DNA from: an uncultured Ruegeria sp.
GTDB taxonomy: Bacteria > Pseudomonadota > Alphaproteobacteria > Rhodobacterales > Rhodobacteraceae
Assembly: GCF_947500045.1 (NCBI RefSeq)
Contig: NZ_CANMQQ010000001.1
Coordinates: forward strand, 1-64,000
Direction of reading: 5' to 3'
Length of the DNA: 64,000 nt
In this document: positions 1 through 6,654 of the stretch, one piece after another
How positions within the stretch are numbered: position 1 is the first letter of the stretch
Layout: the number at the start of each line of letters is the position of its first letter
Translations under genes and position numbers: made by a program
Notes under the pieces: model-generated
The model's input: only the letters and a program-made list of their open reading frames with translations
Database searches by the model: none
What the model was told of the DNA's origin: nothing

Positions 1-10
1 AAGTCGGTAG

Positions 11-82
11 GCCGGGCTTCAGCCCGGCTCATCGGTGAGACTAATGAAGGCCGCTCCACATCGGGGCGGCCTTTTTCTTTTT
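11..82 (+). terminator. Hairpin plus intrinsic terminator of the upstream operon
   Basis: Two hairpins lie in a row. The first (11-28) is GCCGGGC-TTCA-GCCCGGC without a T tract. The second (47-82) pairs AAGGCCGC near 47 with GCGGCCTT near 67-73 and runs into a T-rich tail, the form of an intrinsic terminator for a plus-strand gene that ends before the window. In many bacteria the str operon (fusA, tuf) precedes rpsJ; that this is its end is inference. Confidence 0.75.
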
Positions 83-100
83 GAAACGTGTTAGCTATTT

Positions 101-544
101 CTAAGAAAACCCACGCCTTCGCGCAGCCATAGCGCGACCGTCACGTATGCTCATCCCCATTAATGTCAGGTTTGTCGCCCCGGCGATCAATTCGATAACT
201 TGGATTAAGTAAAAGCTAGTATCGAAAGACCCCGCAGCAGCCTTTGCGTTCAGATAGAGAGCGGCAGGAACAAGGATGAGCAAGCCGTTTGCAGCGATGA
301 ACGGCATTCTTTTCTTTTTTGCCAATGCCTGAGCGTCTTTACGACGACGCCCCATCGATATTCCGGTTGCACCTACAATTGCCATTGCAGGAATCAGTAG
401 AAACAGGCCGTTTACGATCATGGATTTAACGACTGCAACGGTCGAGTAGGATGTGAATAGCTCGCTGATTAGCGTGGAAGTCCAGAATGTCAGGATTGTT
501 AAAAACCCAACAACTCCGGCGATGGGGTGGATTACCCTAACCAT
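101..544 (-). CDS. Small multi-pass membrane protein of unknown function
   Basis: This 147-residue protein is not recognised. Four hydrophobic stretches are visible: about residues 5-25, 40-62, 83-103 and 110-130. The loop between the second and third is strongly basic (GRRRKDAQ, KKKR) and the C-terminus is Arg-rich, which suggests a cytoplasmic side for both. It lies 21 bp downstream of the monooxygenase-domain gene on the same strand, so the two probably form one transcript driven from the divergent MarR promoter region. A membrane partner for the small enzyme is conceivable, but no function can be assigned. Confidence 0.6.
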   Translation of the reverse strand: MVRVIHPIAGVVGFLTILTFWTSTLISELFTSYSTVAVVKSMIVNGLFLLIPAMAIVGATGISMGRRRKDAQALAKKKRMPFIAANGLLILVPAALYLNAKAAAGSFDTSFYLIQVIELIAGATNLTLMGMSIRDGRAMAARRRGFS

Positions 545-565
545 GTGTCACCTTTGAATTTGGCA

Positions 566-934
566 CTATGCAACGCAGTGATTGTCGACGGACAACTTCC
601 GTAGAAGGTGGGGGCGCGTTACTGCGCTTTCTGGGTAATCAGCAATGCGACGCTGGAACTCAGGATTGGTAAAAGCGTCGCGAAAGCTTTTGACGTCTTG
701 CCAAACGGCATAGTTCACAAAGGTCGAACTGTTAGCGATGCCTTTGTGAAGCTGGGTTGAGATATATCCCGGTTGGGATTTCATAAAGTTGGCGTCATGA
801 GTCCATGCGCTCAACAGGGCCTCTTCGTCGTTGGCGTCAACTGTAAACAAGTTAATAAGAACAATAGGACCTTCATCAGTTTCCATCTGATCACCTAGGG
901 TTGCGATATTGTCCAACTCTTCAATGCGCGCCAT
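566..934 (-). CDS. Antibiotic biosynthesis monooxygenase (ABM) domain protein
   Basis: A 122-residue single-domain protein of the dimeric alpha/beta-barrel ABM type. Features seen are a beta strand 'IVLINLFTV', the segment 'SQPGYISTQLHKG' and 'FVNYAVWQDVKSFRDAF', the usual ABM layout. Such proteins oxidise small aromatic or quinone compounds without cofactor, or act as simple ligand sinks. The start at 934 is chosen because GGAG lies at the right spacing upstream; a longer in-frame reading (to 1261) would run through the promoter and into marR. It is divergent from a MarR regulator with palindromic operators between them, the usual arrangement of a self-regulated detoxification pair. Confidence 0.8.
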   Translation of the reverse strand: MARIEELDNIATLGDQMETDEGPIVLINLFTVDANDEEALLSAWTHDANFMKSQPGYISTQLHKGIANSSTFVNYAVWQDVKSFRDAFTNPEFQRRIADYPESAVTRPHLLRKLSVDNHCVA

Positions 935-960
935 CTCGTTCTCCTTTCGGCAATTAAAAC

Positions 961-998
961 ATAGCAAGCTATATAATATTGCATAGCTAGCTATGCAA
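961..998. promoter_or_regulatory. Probable MarR operator: perfect 20-bp palindrome plus a second inverted repeat
   Basis: Between the divergent ABM gene and marR, TTGCATAGCTAGCTATGCAA (979-998) is a perfect 20-bp palindrome. Just beside it, ATAGC-AA-GCTAT (961-972) repeats the half-site ATAGC in inverted form. Both lie within 80 bp of the two start codons in AT-rich DNA. MarR dimers typically bind such sites; assignment to the adjacent regulator is inference. Confidence 0.7.
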
Positions 999-1013
999 GT
1001 GTAAATTGATCGT

Positions 1014-1442
1014 ATGAAGTTCGAAAAAGAAGATTCAGCTGGATATTTGATCAACCACATGGCGCGATTGTTCGCGAAAGAACTGCAGCAGCGTATTTCC
1101 CCTTTGGGTATCGTAGTAGGGCAGTTCCCAATCTTACTGGAGCTTTGGCTGAAGGACGGCGTATCCCAAAAAGACCTGCTGAGCAAAATTGATGTTGAGC
1201 AGGCAACCCTTGCTAATACTCTTAGTCGAATGGAGCGGGATGGTCTGATAAAGAGGACCAAGAACCCTGCCGATGCCAGGGCTCAATTGATATGGTTGAC
1301 TGAAAAAGCCGCAGCTCTTCGCAATGATGCCTACCAGTCAGCCCAGAACGTAAATTTGCAAGCCCTGACGGTTCTTAACTCCACGGAACAAACCCAGTTC
1401 TTGGAGTTAATGCGCCGAGTAATTTCCGGCATGCGAAAGTAA
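1014..1442 (+). CDS. MarR-family transcriptional regulator
   Basis: A 142-residue winged-helix regulator. The DNA-binding part is seen as 'GVSQKDLLSKIDVEQATLANTLSRMERDGLIKRTKNPADARAQLIWLTEKA' in overlapping pieces (about residues 55-100), including the wing with the family hallmark 'DARA'. N- and C-terminal helices for dimerisation flank it. It is divergent from the ABM gene and presumably represses both by binding the palindromes at 961-998, released by a phenolic or similar ligand. The pair is wedged directly before the S10 operon and is probably an acquired insert. The family call is firm; the ligand is unknown. Confidence 0.88.
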   Translation: MKFEKEDSAGYLINHMARLFAKELQQRISPLGIVVGQFPILLELWLKDGVSQKDLLSKIDVEQATLANTLSRMERDGLIKRTKNPADARAQLIWLTEKAAALRNDAYQSAQNVNLQALTVLNSTEQTQFLELMRRVISGMRK

Positions 1443-1476
1443 CAACAGGTCGACTTACTCAGATTTCATTTCCCCC

Positions 1477-1505
1477 TTGCCAAACCCCTCACACCCCTGT
1501 AGATC
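1477..1505 (+). promoter_or_regulatory. Probable promoter of the S10 operon
   Basis: TTGCCA (1477-1482), a C-rich 17-bp spacer and TAGATC (1500-1505) form a sigma-70-like promoter about 120 bp before rpsJ; TGTAGA with a 15-bp spacer is an alternative reading. Nearly the same design (CCCTTGCCA, C-rich spacer, TATAGA) precedes rpmC. Confidence 0.55.
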
Positions 1506-1529
1506 GCGCGAGTTCTCTACAAGAACATC

Positions 1530-1553
1530 AAGGCGGGGTGATTCCCGCCTTTT
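1530..1553 (+). terminator. Attenuator-like hairpin in the rpsJ leader
   Basis: AAGGCGGG (1530-1537) pairs with CCCGCCTT (1544-1551), followed by a short T run, inside the untranslated leader of rpsJ. It may be a weak terminator or the remnant of the preceding operon's end. In Escherichia coli the S10 leader is the site of L4-mediated attenuation; whether this hairpin has that role is not known. Confidence 0.45.
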
Positions 1554-1624
1554 GGGTTCGATGAGGGTTGGCGATGCGCGCTTGTCCTCCTCTCAACCTC
1601 AACGCCTGATAAAAGGCTGTTATT

Positions 1625-1939
1625 ATGCAAAGCCAAAATATCCGTATTCGGCTGAAGGCATTTGACTATCGCGTTCTGGATGCCAGCACGCAAGAGATCG
1701 TCAACACTGCCAAGCGGACCGGCGCGAACGTGCGCGGCCCGATCCCGCTGCCGAACAAGATCGAGAAGTTCACGGTTCTCCGTGGCCCTCACGTTGACAA
1801 GAAATCCCGCGACCAGTTCGAGATCCGCACGCACAAGCGTCTGCTCGACATCGTTGATCCGACCCCCCAGACCGTTGACGCGCTGATGAAGCTCGACCTC
1901 GCTGCTGGTGTGGACGTCGAGATCAAGCTGCAGTCGTAA
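1625..1939 (+). CDS. rpsJ: 30S ribosomal protein S10
   Basis: A 104-residue S10, the usual length. The family pattern '[14 protein letters not shown]' at the N-terminus, '[12 protein letters not shown]' in the loop that reaches into the 30S head, and '[16 protein letters not shown]' are all present. S10 binds the 16S rRNA 3' domain and, with NusB, also supports antitermination. It is the first gene of the S10 block and is followed 18 bp later by rplC. The start ATG follows only a weak ribosome-binding site but matches the universal N-terminus. Confidence 0.97.
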   Translation: MQSQNIRIRLKAFDYRVLDASTQEIVNTAKRTGANVRGPIPLPNKIEKFTVLRGPHVDKKSRDQFEIRTHKRLLDIVDPTPQTVDALMKLDLAAGVDVEIKLQS

Positions 1940-1957
1940 GATCGGAGGGTATAGATT

Positions 1958-2683
1958 ATGCGCTCTGGTATTATCGCAAAAAAAGTAGGCATGACCCGCC
2001 TGTTCATGGAAGACGGAAAGCAGATTCCTGTGACCGTTCTTCACCTGGACAACCTGCAGGTCGTTGCACAGCGCACCGATGACAAAGACGGCTACACCGC
2101 CGTTCAGTTGGGTGCCGGTGCTGCCAAGGCAAAACGCACCTCGAAGGCCATGCGCGGCCACTATGCCGCTGCCAAGGTCGAGCCCAAGCGTAAGCTGGCC
2201 GAGTTCCGCGTCTCTGCTGATGGCCTGATCGAAGTGGGTGCCGAGATTTCGGCAGAACACTTCCTGGAAGGTCAGAAGGTTGACGTTTCGGGAACCTCGA
2301 TCGGTAAAGGCTTTGCTGGTGCAATGAAGCGTTGGAACTTTGGTGGTCTGCGCGCCTCGCACGGTGTTTCGATCAGCCACCGTTCGCACGGTTCAACTGG
2401 CCAGTGTCAGGACCCGGGCAAGGTGTTCAAAGGCAAGAAGATGGCCGGTCACATGGGTGCCGCCCGTGTTACCACCCAGAACCTCGAGGTTGTCAAAACT
2501 GACGCCGACCGTGGTCTGGTCTTCATCAAAGGCGCCGTTCCCGGACCGAAATCGGGCTGGGTTACCGTCAAGGACGCCGTCAAGAAGAAAGCACCCGAAG
2601 GTCTGCCTTTCCCGGCAGCCGTAAAAGGTGCCGCAACTGAAGCACCTGCGGAAGAAGCTCCCGCGGAAGGTGGTGAAGCATGA
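1958..2683 (+). CDS. rplC: 50S ribosomal protein L3
   Basis: A 241-residue L3, one of the first proteins to assemble on 23S rRNA near the peptidyl-transferase centre. The start '[16 protein letters not shown]' and the central extension '[13 protein letters not shown]...GKKMAGHMG' are typical. The C-terminus carries a low-complexity Ala/Glu tail ('[15 protein letters not shown]'), a common alphaproteobacterial extension. GGAGG lies upstream of the ATG. Its stop overlaps the start of rplD by 4 bases (ATGA), so translation is coupled. Confidence 0.97.
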   Translation: MRSGIIAKKVGMTRLFMEDGKQIPVTVLHLDNLQVVAQRTDDKDGYTAVQLGAGAAKAKRTSKAMRGHYAAAKVEPKRKLAEFRVSADGLIEVGAEISAEHFLEGQKVDVSGTSIGKGFAGAMKRWNFGGLRASHGVSISHRSHGSTGQCQDPGKVFKGKKMAGHMGAARVTTQNLEVVKTDADRGLVFIKGAVPGPKSGWVTVKDAVKKKAPEGLPFPAAVKGAATEAPAEEAPAEGGEA

Positions 2684-3297
2684 AACTTGATGTAATCAAA
2701 CTGGACGGCGGCAAAGCCGGCAACATCGAGCTGGATGCAGACCTGTTCGGCCTCGAGCCGCGCGCAGACATCCTGCACCGTGTGGTCCGTTGGCAGCGCA
2801 ACAACGCGCAGGCTGGCACCCACAAGGTAAAGACCCGCTCGGAAGTGTCCTACTCGACTAAGAAGATCTATCGCCAAAAAGGCACCGGTGGCGCTCGCCA
2901 CGGCGCTCGCTCGGCACCGATCTTCCGGGGTGGTGGCGTTTACAAAGGTCCGGTCGTGCGTTCGCATGGTCACGACCTGCCGAAAAAGTTCCGTAAACTC
3001 GGTCTGCGCCACGCGCTGTCTGCCAAAATGGCAGCTGGTGAACTGGTCGTGATCGAGAACGCCGAAGCCGAAGGCAAGACCGCCGCTCTGGCCAAACAGG
3101 TTGCAAACCTGGGCTGGAAACGCGCTCTGGTCATCGACGGGGCGACCGTGAACGAAGGGTTCCTGAAAGCGTCCAAGAACATCGAAGGTCTGGATATCCT
3201 GCCGTCGATGGGCGCAAACGTCTATGACATCCTCAAGCGTGACACCCTGGTGCTCACCAAAGCGGCTGTCGAAGCACTGGAGGCTCGTCTGAAATGA
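2680..3297 (+). CDS. rplD: 50S ribosomal protein L4
   Basis: A 205-residue L4, which lines the polypeptide exit tunnel. The long basic loop '[33 protein letters not shown]' (split here: residues about 45-77) is the part that reaches the tunnel and is intact. In enterobacteria L4 is also the feedback repressor of its operon. The start overlaps the rplC stop and the stop overlaps the rplW start (both ATGA), a tightly coupled arrangement. Confidence 0.97.
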   Translation: MKLDVIKLDGGKAGNIELDADLFGLEPRADILHRVVRWQRNNAQAGTHKVKTRSEVSYSTKKIYRQKGTGGARHGARSAPIFRGGGVYKGPVVRSHGHDLPKKFRKLGLRHALSAKMAAGELVVIENAEAEGKTAALAKQVANLGWKRALVIDGATVNEGFLKASKNIEGLDILPSMGANVYDILKRDTLVLTKAAVEALEARLK

Positions 3298-3590
3298 GCG
3301 CGAAGGCAGAACACTACGACGTGATCCGCAAGCCGATCATCACCGAAAAGTCGACCATGGCGTCCGAGAATGGCGCGATTGTCTTTGAAGTGGCGATCGA
3401 CAGCAACAAACCGCAGATCAAAGAAGCGGTTGAATCGCTGTTTGGTGTCAAGGTGAAGGCGGTTAACACCACCATCACCAAAGGCAAGGTCAAGCGGTTC
3501 CGCGGCCAATTGGGCAAGCGGAAAGACGTAAAAAAAGCATATGTGACCTTGGAAGAGGGTAACACCATCGACGTATCCACCGGTCTCTGA
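3294..3590 (+). CDS. rplW: 50S ribosomal protein L23
   Basis: A 98-residue L23, which sits at the tunnel exit and is the docking site for trigger factor and SRP. It starts '[20 protein letters not shown]' and has the RNA-binding loop '[21 protein letters not shown]' just before the C-terminal '[13 protein letters not shown]'. It ends the first ribosomal block: a strong terminator follows and rplB does not resume until 8779. Three decayed copies of its last codons plus terminator are found downstream (near 4802, 6063 and 6471), each after an inserted gene or gene pair. Confidence 0.97.
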   Translation: MSAKAEHYDVIRKPIITEKSTMASENGAIVFEVAIDSNKPQIKEAVESLFGVKVKAVNTTITKGKVKRFRGQLGKRKDVKKAYVTLEEGNTIDVSTGL

Positions 3591-3613
3591 TCGGAATTGT
3601 CTTTGGAGAGATC

Positions 3614-3644
3614 AAGGCCCCTGCGAGAGCGGGGGCCTTTTTTT
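3614..3644 (+). terminator. Intrinsic terminator after rplW
   Basis: AAGGCCCC (3614-3621) pairs with GGGGCCTT (3632-3639), followed by a run of T. This is a strong intrinsic terminator in the middle of what is normally one S10 transcript. The same stem, with altered bases, is seen after each downstream rplW-tail copy. Confidence 0.9.
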
Positions 3645-3698
3645 GTGGCCGAGACACCAAGAATTGAATGAGAAACCATCGCCTCATTGAGAATTCAC

Positions 3699-3726
3699 TT
3701 GCCTTGCCGGGGTGGTAGTCTATCCG
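3699..3726 (+). promoter_or_regulatory. Possible promoter of the desaturase gene
   Basis: TTGCCT (3699-3704) and TATCCG (3721-3726) are separated by 16 bp and lie about 30 bp before the desaturase start. The match to the sigma-70 consensus is moderate. Because a terminator lies just upstream, the desaturase needs its own promoter. Confidence 0.4.
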
Positions 3727-3757
3727 GTTCCTAATAACCAGAAGACATGGCAGGCGT

Positions 3758-4792
3758 ATGACCAAACCCTCTCTCCCGACCCGGAACAAGCCGGATGTAA
3801 CTGCCGCGCGTGATTGGGTGACGACGCTTGCCAAATACCGAGAACCTAATCAATTGCGCAGCTCGTTCGAGCTTGGCATAAGCGTAATCCCCTTCTTCGC
3901 ACTCTGGGCGATATCCTGGGCATCGCTGTCGTTCAGTTATTGGCTGGCTTTGGGGTTCTCAGTCTTGAACGCCGCTTTTCTCTTGCGACTGTTTGCTATT
4001 CAACATGATTGCGGGCACGGAGCGTTCTTCAAAAACCGAGCCGTCAGCGACTGGGTCGGGCGTTTGATCGGAGTGCTGACCCTGACCCCATATGATGTCT
4101 GGCGACGTACACATTCCACCCACCACAACTCGTCTGGAAACCTGGACAAGCGCGGCATGGGTGACATTCACACGTTGACGGTGGCCGAATACCGCAGGCT
4201 GACACCCATGAACCGATTTTGGTACCGATTGTATCGCCATCCTATTACCTTGTTCGGCTTTGGCCCCGGTTACTTGTTTCTGTTCCAGAACCGGCTGCCG
4301 CTTGGCCTGATGGGAAGCCTAAAATTCTGGGTCAGCGCGATGGCGACAAATGCGGCCATTCTGTTTGCGCTAATTCTTATCTACTATTTTGGCGGCCTGA
4401 TGCCGGTGCTGTTGATTTTCCTGCCGTCGACTCTGATTGCCGCAACGGCCGGAGTATGGCTGTTTTACGTCCAGCACCAATTCGAAGAAACGCAATGGGA
4501 TCCCGATAAGGATTGGCAACTGCACGAAGCCGCGCTGCACGGAAGCTCGCATTATATCCTGCCATCCGTATTGCAGTGGTTCAGCGCCAATATCGGCATC
4601 CACCACGTTCACCATCTGTACAGCCGTATTCCATTCTACCGTCTGACCGAGGTTCTTCGCGATCATGATGAGCTGGCCAACAGCAACCAGATGACCATCC
4701 GCGAGAGCCTCGCCAATGCGCGACTGCACCTGTGGGACGAACAGAACCGCCGTCTGCTATCATTCGCTGAGGCGCGCGCGCTTTATGGGTGA
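3758..4792 (+). CDS. Membrane fatty-acid desaturase
   Basis: A 344-residue integral-membrane di-iron desaturase. All three His boxes are present: HDCGH (about residue 84), HSTHH (about 120) and HHVHH (about 283), with hydrophobic pairs at about 45-78 and 185-235. The family inserts a double bond into acyl chains of membrane lipids, using electrons from ferredoxin or cytochrome; the box spacing resembles the delta-12/omega-6 bacterial group, but regiospecificity cannot be read from sequence. It is the first cassette in the rplW-rplB gap and ends 10 bp before a decayed rplW tail. A role in membrane fluidity, perhaps under cold, is inference. Confidence 0.9.
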   Translation: MTKPSLPTRNKPDVTAARDWVTTLAKYREPNQLRSSFELGISVIPFFALWAISWASLSFSYWLALGFSVLNAAFLLRLFAIQHDCGHGAFFKNRAVSDWVGRLIGVLTLTPYDVWRRTHSTHHNSSGNLDKRGMGDIHTLTVAEYRRLTPMNRFWYRLYRHPITLFGFGPGYLFLFQNRLPLGLMGSLKFWVSAMATNAAILFALILIYYFGGLMPVLLIFLPSTLIAATAGVWLFYVQHQFEETQWDPDKDWQLHEAALHGSSHYILPSVLQWFSANIGIHHVHHLYSRIPFYRLTEVLRDHDELANSNQMTIRESLANARLHLWDEQNRRLLSFAEARALYG

Positions 4793-4801
4793 TGTGCGTC
4801 C

Positions 4802-4900
4802 CTGAAAGACGGCAACGCCATCGACGTGTCTACCAATATCTGATGAACCTGTCTTTGGAGACAGGTCGATAGTTCCCCGAATGATGGGGGCCTCCGCCAT
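4802..4900 (+). repeat. Decayed copy of the rplW 3' end and terminator (copy 1)
   Basis: Read in frame from 4802, the DNA gives LKDGNAIDVSTNI-stop, against [17 protein letters not shown] at the true rplW end (8 of 13 identical). After the stop, GTCTTTGGAGA (4851-4861) matches the same words after rplW, and a CCCC...GGGGGCC stem (about 4875-4892) stands where the terminator is. It follows the desaturase stop by 9 bp. It is not a gene; it is the rplW tail duplicated behind an inserted cassette. Confidence 0.88.
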
Positions 4901-4935
4901 GTGGTTCTGAATTGCGCTGGCTGTCTGGGTATCCG

Positions 4936-5379
4936 TTAGTTTGGACAGGTTTGGTTCTGCTCCGCCTCGATGAATGCCTGCCAACCGTCTGCCTTGCCAA
5001 ATGTGCGCATCCGATCATGCAGCATAGGGCCGTAGATGGACCACATGCGTTTCCGCACGTCTCGGCCCTTTTCAGTGATTTTCAGAACTTTGCCCCGCCT
5101 GTCGCTGCCGAGTTCGACAAAATCGATCAGACCTTCCGCTGCGATACGCTTGCTCAGATGGGACAGGTTCGACTGTTCGAATATGGTGTCCTGTGCAAGC
5201 TCAAAGGGGCGCAGTTGTCCACCGTGGCGTTCAAGCGACCAAAGCACATCGTACCACTTCAACGGTGGAAGACCCGCTTCCTTCAAGGCCGCGCTGATAT
5301 CCGACTGGATGCGCCGGGTGGCCCGGTTCATTGCCACCCATATATCTGTTTCAGAATCCGTCGGGAGATCGTTCTTCAC
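4936..5379 (-). CDS. MarR-family transcriptional regulator (second)
   Basis: A 147-residue MarR protein, with the winged-helix region 'EQSNLSHLSKRIAAEGLIDFVELGSDRRGKVLKITEKG' in pieces (about residues 68-105) including the wing motif 'SDRRGK'. It is divergent from the YceI gene, and a 10+10-bp inverted repeat lies between them (5426-5447), so it probably regulates both itself and yceI. Together the two form the second cassette in the rplW-rplB gap. It is only distantly related to the MarR at 1014. The ligand is unknown. Confidence 0.87.
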   Translation of the reverse strand: MKNDLPTDSETDIWVAMNRATRRIQSDISAALKEAGLPPLKWYDVLWSLERHGGQLRPFELAQDTIFEQSNLSHLSKRIAAEGLIDFVELGSDRRGKVLKITEKGRDVRKRMWSIYGPMLHDRMRTFGKADGWQAFIEAEQNQTCPN

Positions 5380-5425
5380 AACTTCGTGTTCATTTCAATT
5401 CTGATTGCTGTCTTTGCTCGATTCA

Positions 5426-5447
5426 TTTAGATGAAAATTCATCTAAA
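5426..5447. promoter_or_regulatory. Probable MarR operator: perfect 10-2-10 inverted repeat
   Basis: TTTAGATGAA, two A residues, then TTCATCTAAA: a perfect inverted repeat midway between the divergent marR (start 5379) and yceI (start 5481). Site size and place fit a MarR dimer operator. It shares no half-site with the operator at 961-998, in keeping with a different regulator. Confidence 0.72.
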
Positions 5448-5480
5448 ATCCAGTGCCTATCGGATGAAAGGAATACCACC

Positions 5481-6062
5481 ATGACATTCAAGTCCATGAT
5501 TGCCGCCGCTGCCTTGACAATTGCTGTTACACCGGCCTTTGCACAGACCTACAAAACCGATCAGGGGCACACCGAAGTCCGGTTCGGTTGGAGCCACGCA
5601 GGCGTCTCAACCCAACATGGAGAATTCACCAAAGTTGACGGCGTGCTGGATCTGAATGCCGATGATATAGAGGCTTCGACGCTGAACGTGACGATTGACA
5701 CCAGCAGTTTGGCTTCGGGCTTTGGGCCGTTGGATGATCACCTGAAATCTGCGGATTTCTTCGAGGTTGAAACCTATCCCGAGATCACGTTCGTCAGCAC
5801 CGAAATCAAACGGACCGGCGATTCCACAGCAGACGTAACCGGTGACCTGACCATCCATGGCGTGACCAAACCCGTGACCCTGCAGGCGACGCTGACCCAT
5901 CAGGGCGAGCACCCGCTGGGCAGTGCCATCGAATATTACGCGGGTGACTGGGTGGCATTCACGGCGGAAGGTGAGATTGACCACACCGAATTTGGCGTAG
6001 GGCCATTCTCAACCGGGCCGATCACCATCGAGATTGCGACTGAAATGAAGGCTGACGGCTAA
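5481..6062 (+). CDS. YceI-like periplasmic lipid-binding protein
   Basis: A 193-residue exported protein with a signal peptide (residues 1-22, cleavage after 'TPAFA') and a YceI lipocalin-like barrel: 'YKTDQGHTEVRFGWSHAG', 'LDDHLKSADFFEVETYPEITF' and 'VTGDLTIHGVTKPVTL' are classic family words. YceI proteins bind isoprenoids such as octaprenyl chains in the periplasm. The start at 5481 has AAAGGA upstream; longer in-frame readings would cross the operator. It is paired with the divergent MarR gene, and its stop is followed immediately by a rplW-tail copy. Confidence 0.9.
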   Translation: MTFKSMIAAAALTIAVTPAFAQTYKTDQGHTEVRFGWSHAGVSTQHGEFTKVDGVLDLNADDIEASTLNVTIDTSSLASGFGPLDDHLKSADFFEVETYPEITFVSTEIKRTGDSTADVTGDLTIHGVTKPVTLQATLTHQGEHPLGSAIEYYAGDWVAFTAEGEIDHTEFGVGPFSTGPITIEIATEMKADG

Positions 6063-6197
6063 GCTGGGCAGTCGGAAAGACGTCAACAAAGCATATGTGA
6101 CCCGCGAAGAGCGTAATCCCATCGACGCATCCACAGCTCTCTGATCGGACCCGTCTTTGGAAAGAGATACCGACCCCCGCGAACGTGGGGGTCTTTT
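6063..6197 (+). repeat. Copy of the rplW 3' end and terminator (copy 2, best preserved)
   Basis: From about 6064 the frame reads LGSRKDVNKAYVTREE then RNPIDASTAL-stop, against [16 protein letters not shown] then [14 protein letters not shown] in rplW: 19 of 26 residues identical with the frame intact. The 3' flank TCTCTGATCGGA and GTCTTTGGA also match, and a GACCCCC/GGGGGTC hairpin with TTTT (about 6172-6197) forms a working-looking terminator. The copy begins right after the yceI stop codon, with no start codon of its own. Confidence 0.93.
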
Positions 6198-6289
6198 GTC
6201 ATGCGAACGTCTGTTCTGAAACTGCGCTCTCAGATTGCCCTGCGATCCTGCCGTTGCTTCGAGTGCGCCGAGCAGATAGGCATACACGC

Positions 6290-6466
6290 ATGAAACATGT
6301 CCCCAAAGAAACTACAGATGACGCCCTTATTCAGGAGTTCCTGGATAAAGGAGGCAAAGTAAGCGTCGGCAAGACCAAACCCGCGCCCGCTGAGCTTGGT
6401 CTGAGTAAGAATGTCTGGAACGCCAAGCTGACCAAAGAAGAGAAGGCCGCACGCGACAAGAAGTGA
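6290..6466 (+). CDS. Small basic protein of unknown function
   Basis: A 58-residue ORF that begins MKHVPKETTDDALIQEFLD and ends 'LTKEEKAARDKK'. It is rich in Lys and Glu, has no membrane segment and no Cys, and contains 'GGKVSVGKTKPAP'. The start at 6290 gives a compact protein; an upstream in-frame reading would run through the terminator of rplW-tail copy 2. It is not recognised. As the only gene between two rplW-tail copies it forms a third cassette. The codon use looks coding and the N-terminus is convincing, so it is probably real. Confidence 0.6.
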   Translation: MKHVPKETTDDALIQEFLDKGGKVSVGKTKPAPAELGLSKNVWNAKLTKEEKAARDKK

Positions 6467-6470
6467 TCGT

Positions 6471-6613
6471 GCGAGGCCAGTTGGGCAGGCGGAAAGACGT
6501 CAAAAATCGCATCTGACCCGGGAAGAGGAGCGCACTCGACGTGTCCAGCGCTCTCTGATCGAACCCGATTCCGGAGCGGCAAAGGCCCCAGCAAAAGCAG
6601 GGGCCTTACTTCG
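6471..6613 (+). repeat. Frameshifted copy of the rplW 3' end and terminator (copy 3)
   Basis: The DNA begins CGAGGCCAGTTGGGCAGGCG, close to CGCGGCCAATTGGGCAAGCG in rplW, and reads RGQLGRRKDVKN before going out of frame and stopping. Further on TCTCTGATCG is kept and an AAGGCCCC/GGGGCCTT hairpin (6581-6606) follows. This is the longest copy at its 5' side and the most damaged in coding terms. It directly follows the 58-codon ORF. Confidence 0.9.
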
Positions 6614-6654
6614 TGAGGATTGACACAAAACTGTTTTTGGCACGCTGACCGTGT

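Noticed and set aside
935..1261. N-terminal extension of the ABM-monooxygenase frame on the minus strand
   Set aside because: It runs through the palindromic operator and into marR in antisense; a good ribosome-binding site and the family N-terminus place the start at 934.
4912..5430. 172-codon open frame on the plus strand
   Set aside because: Antisense to the well-supported MarR gene; it has no family pattern.
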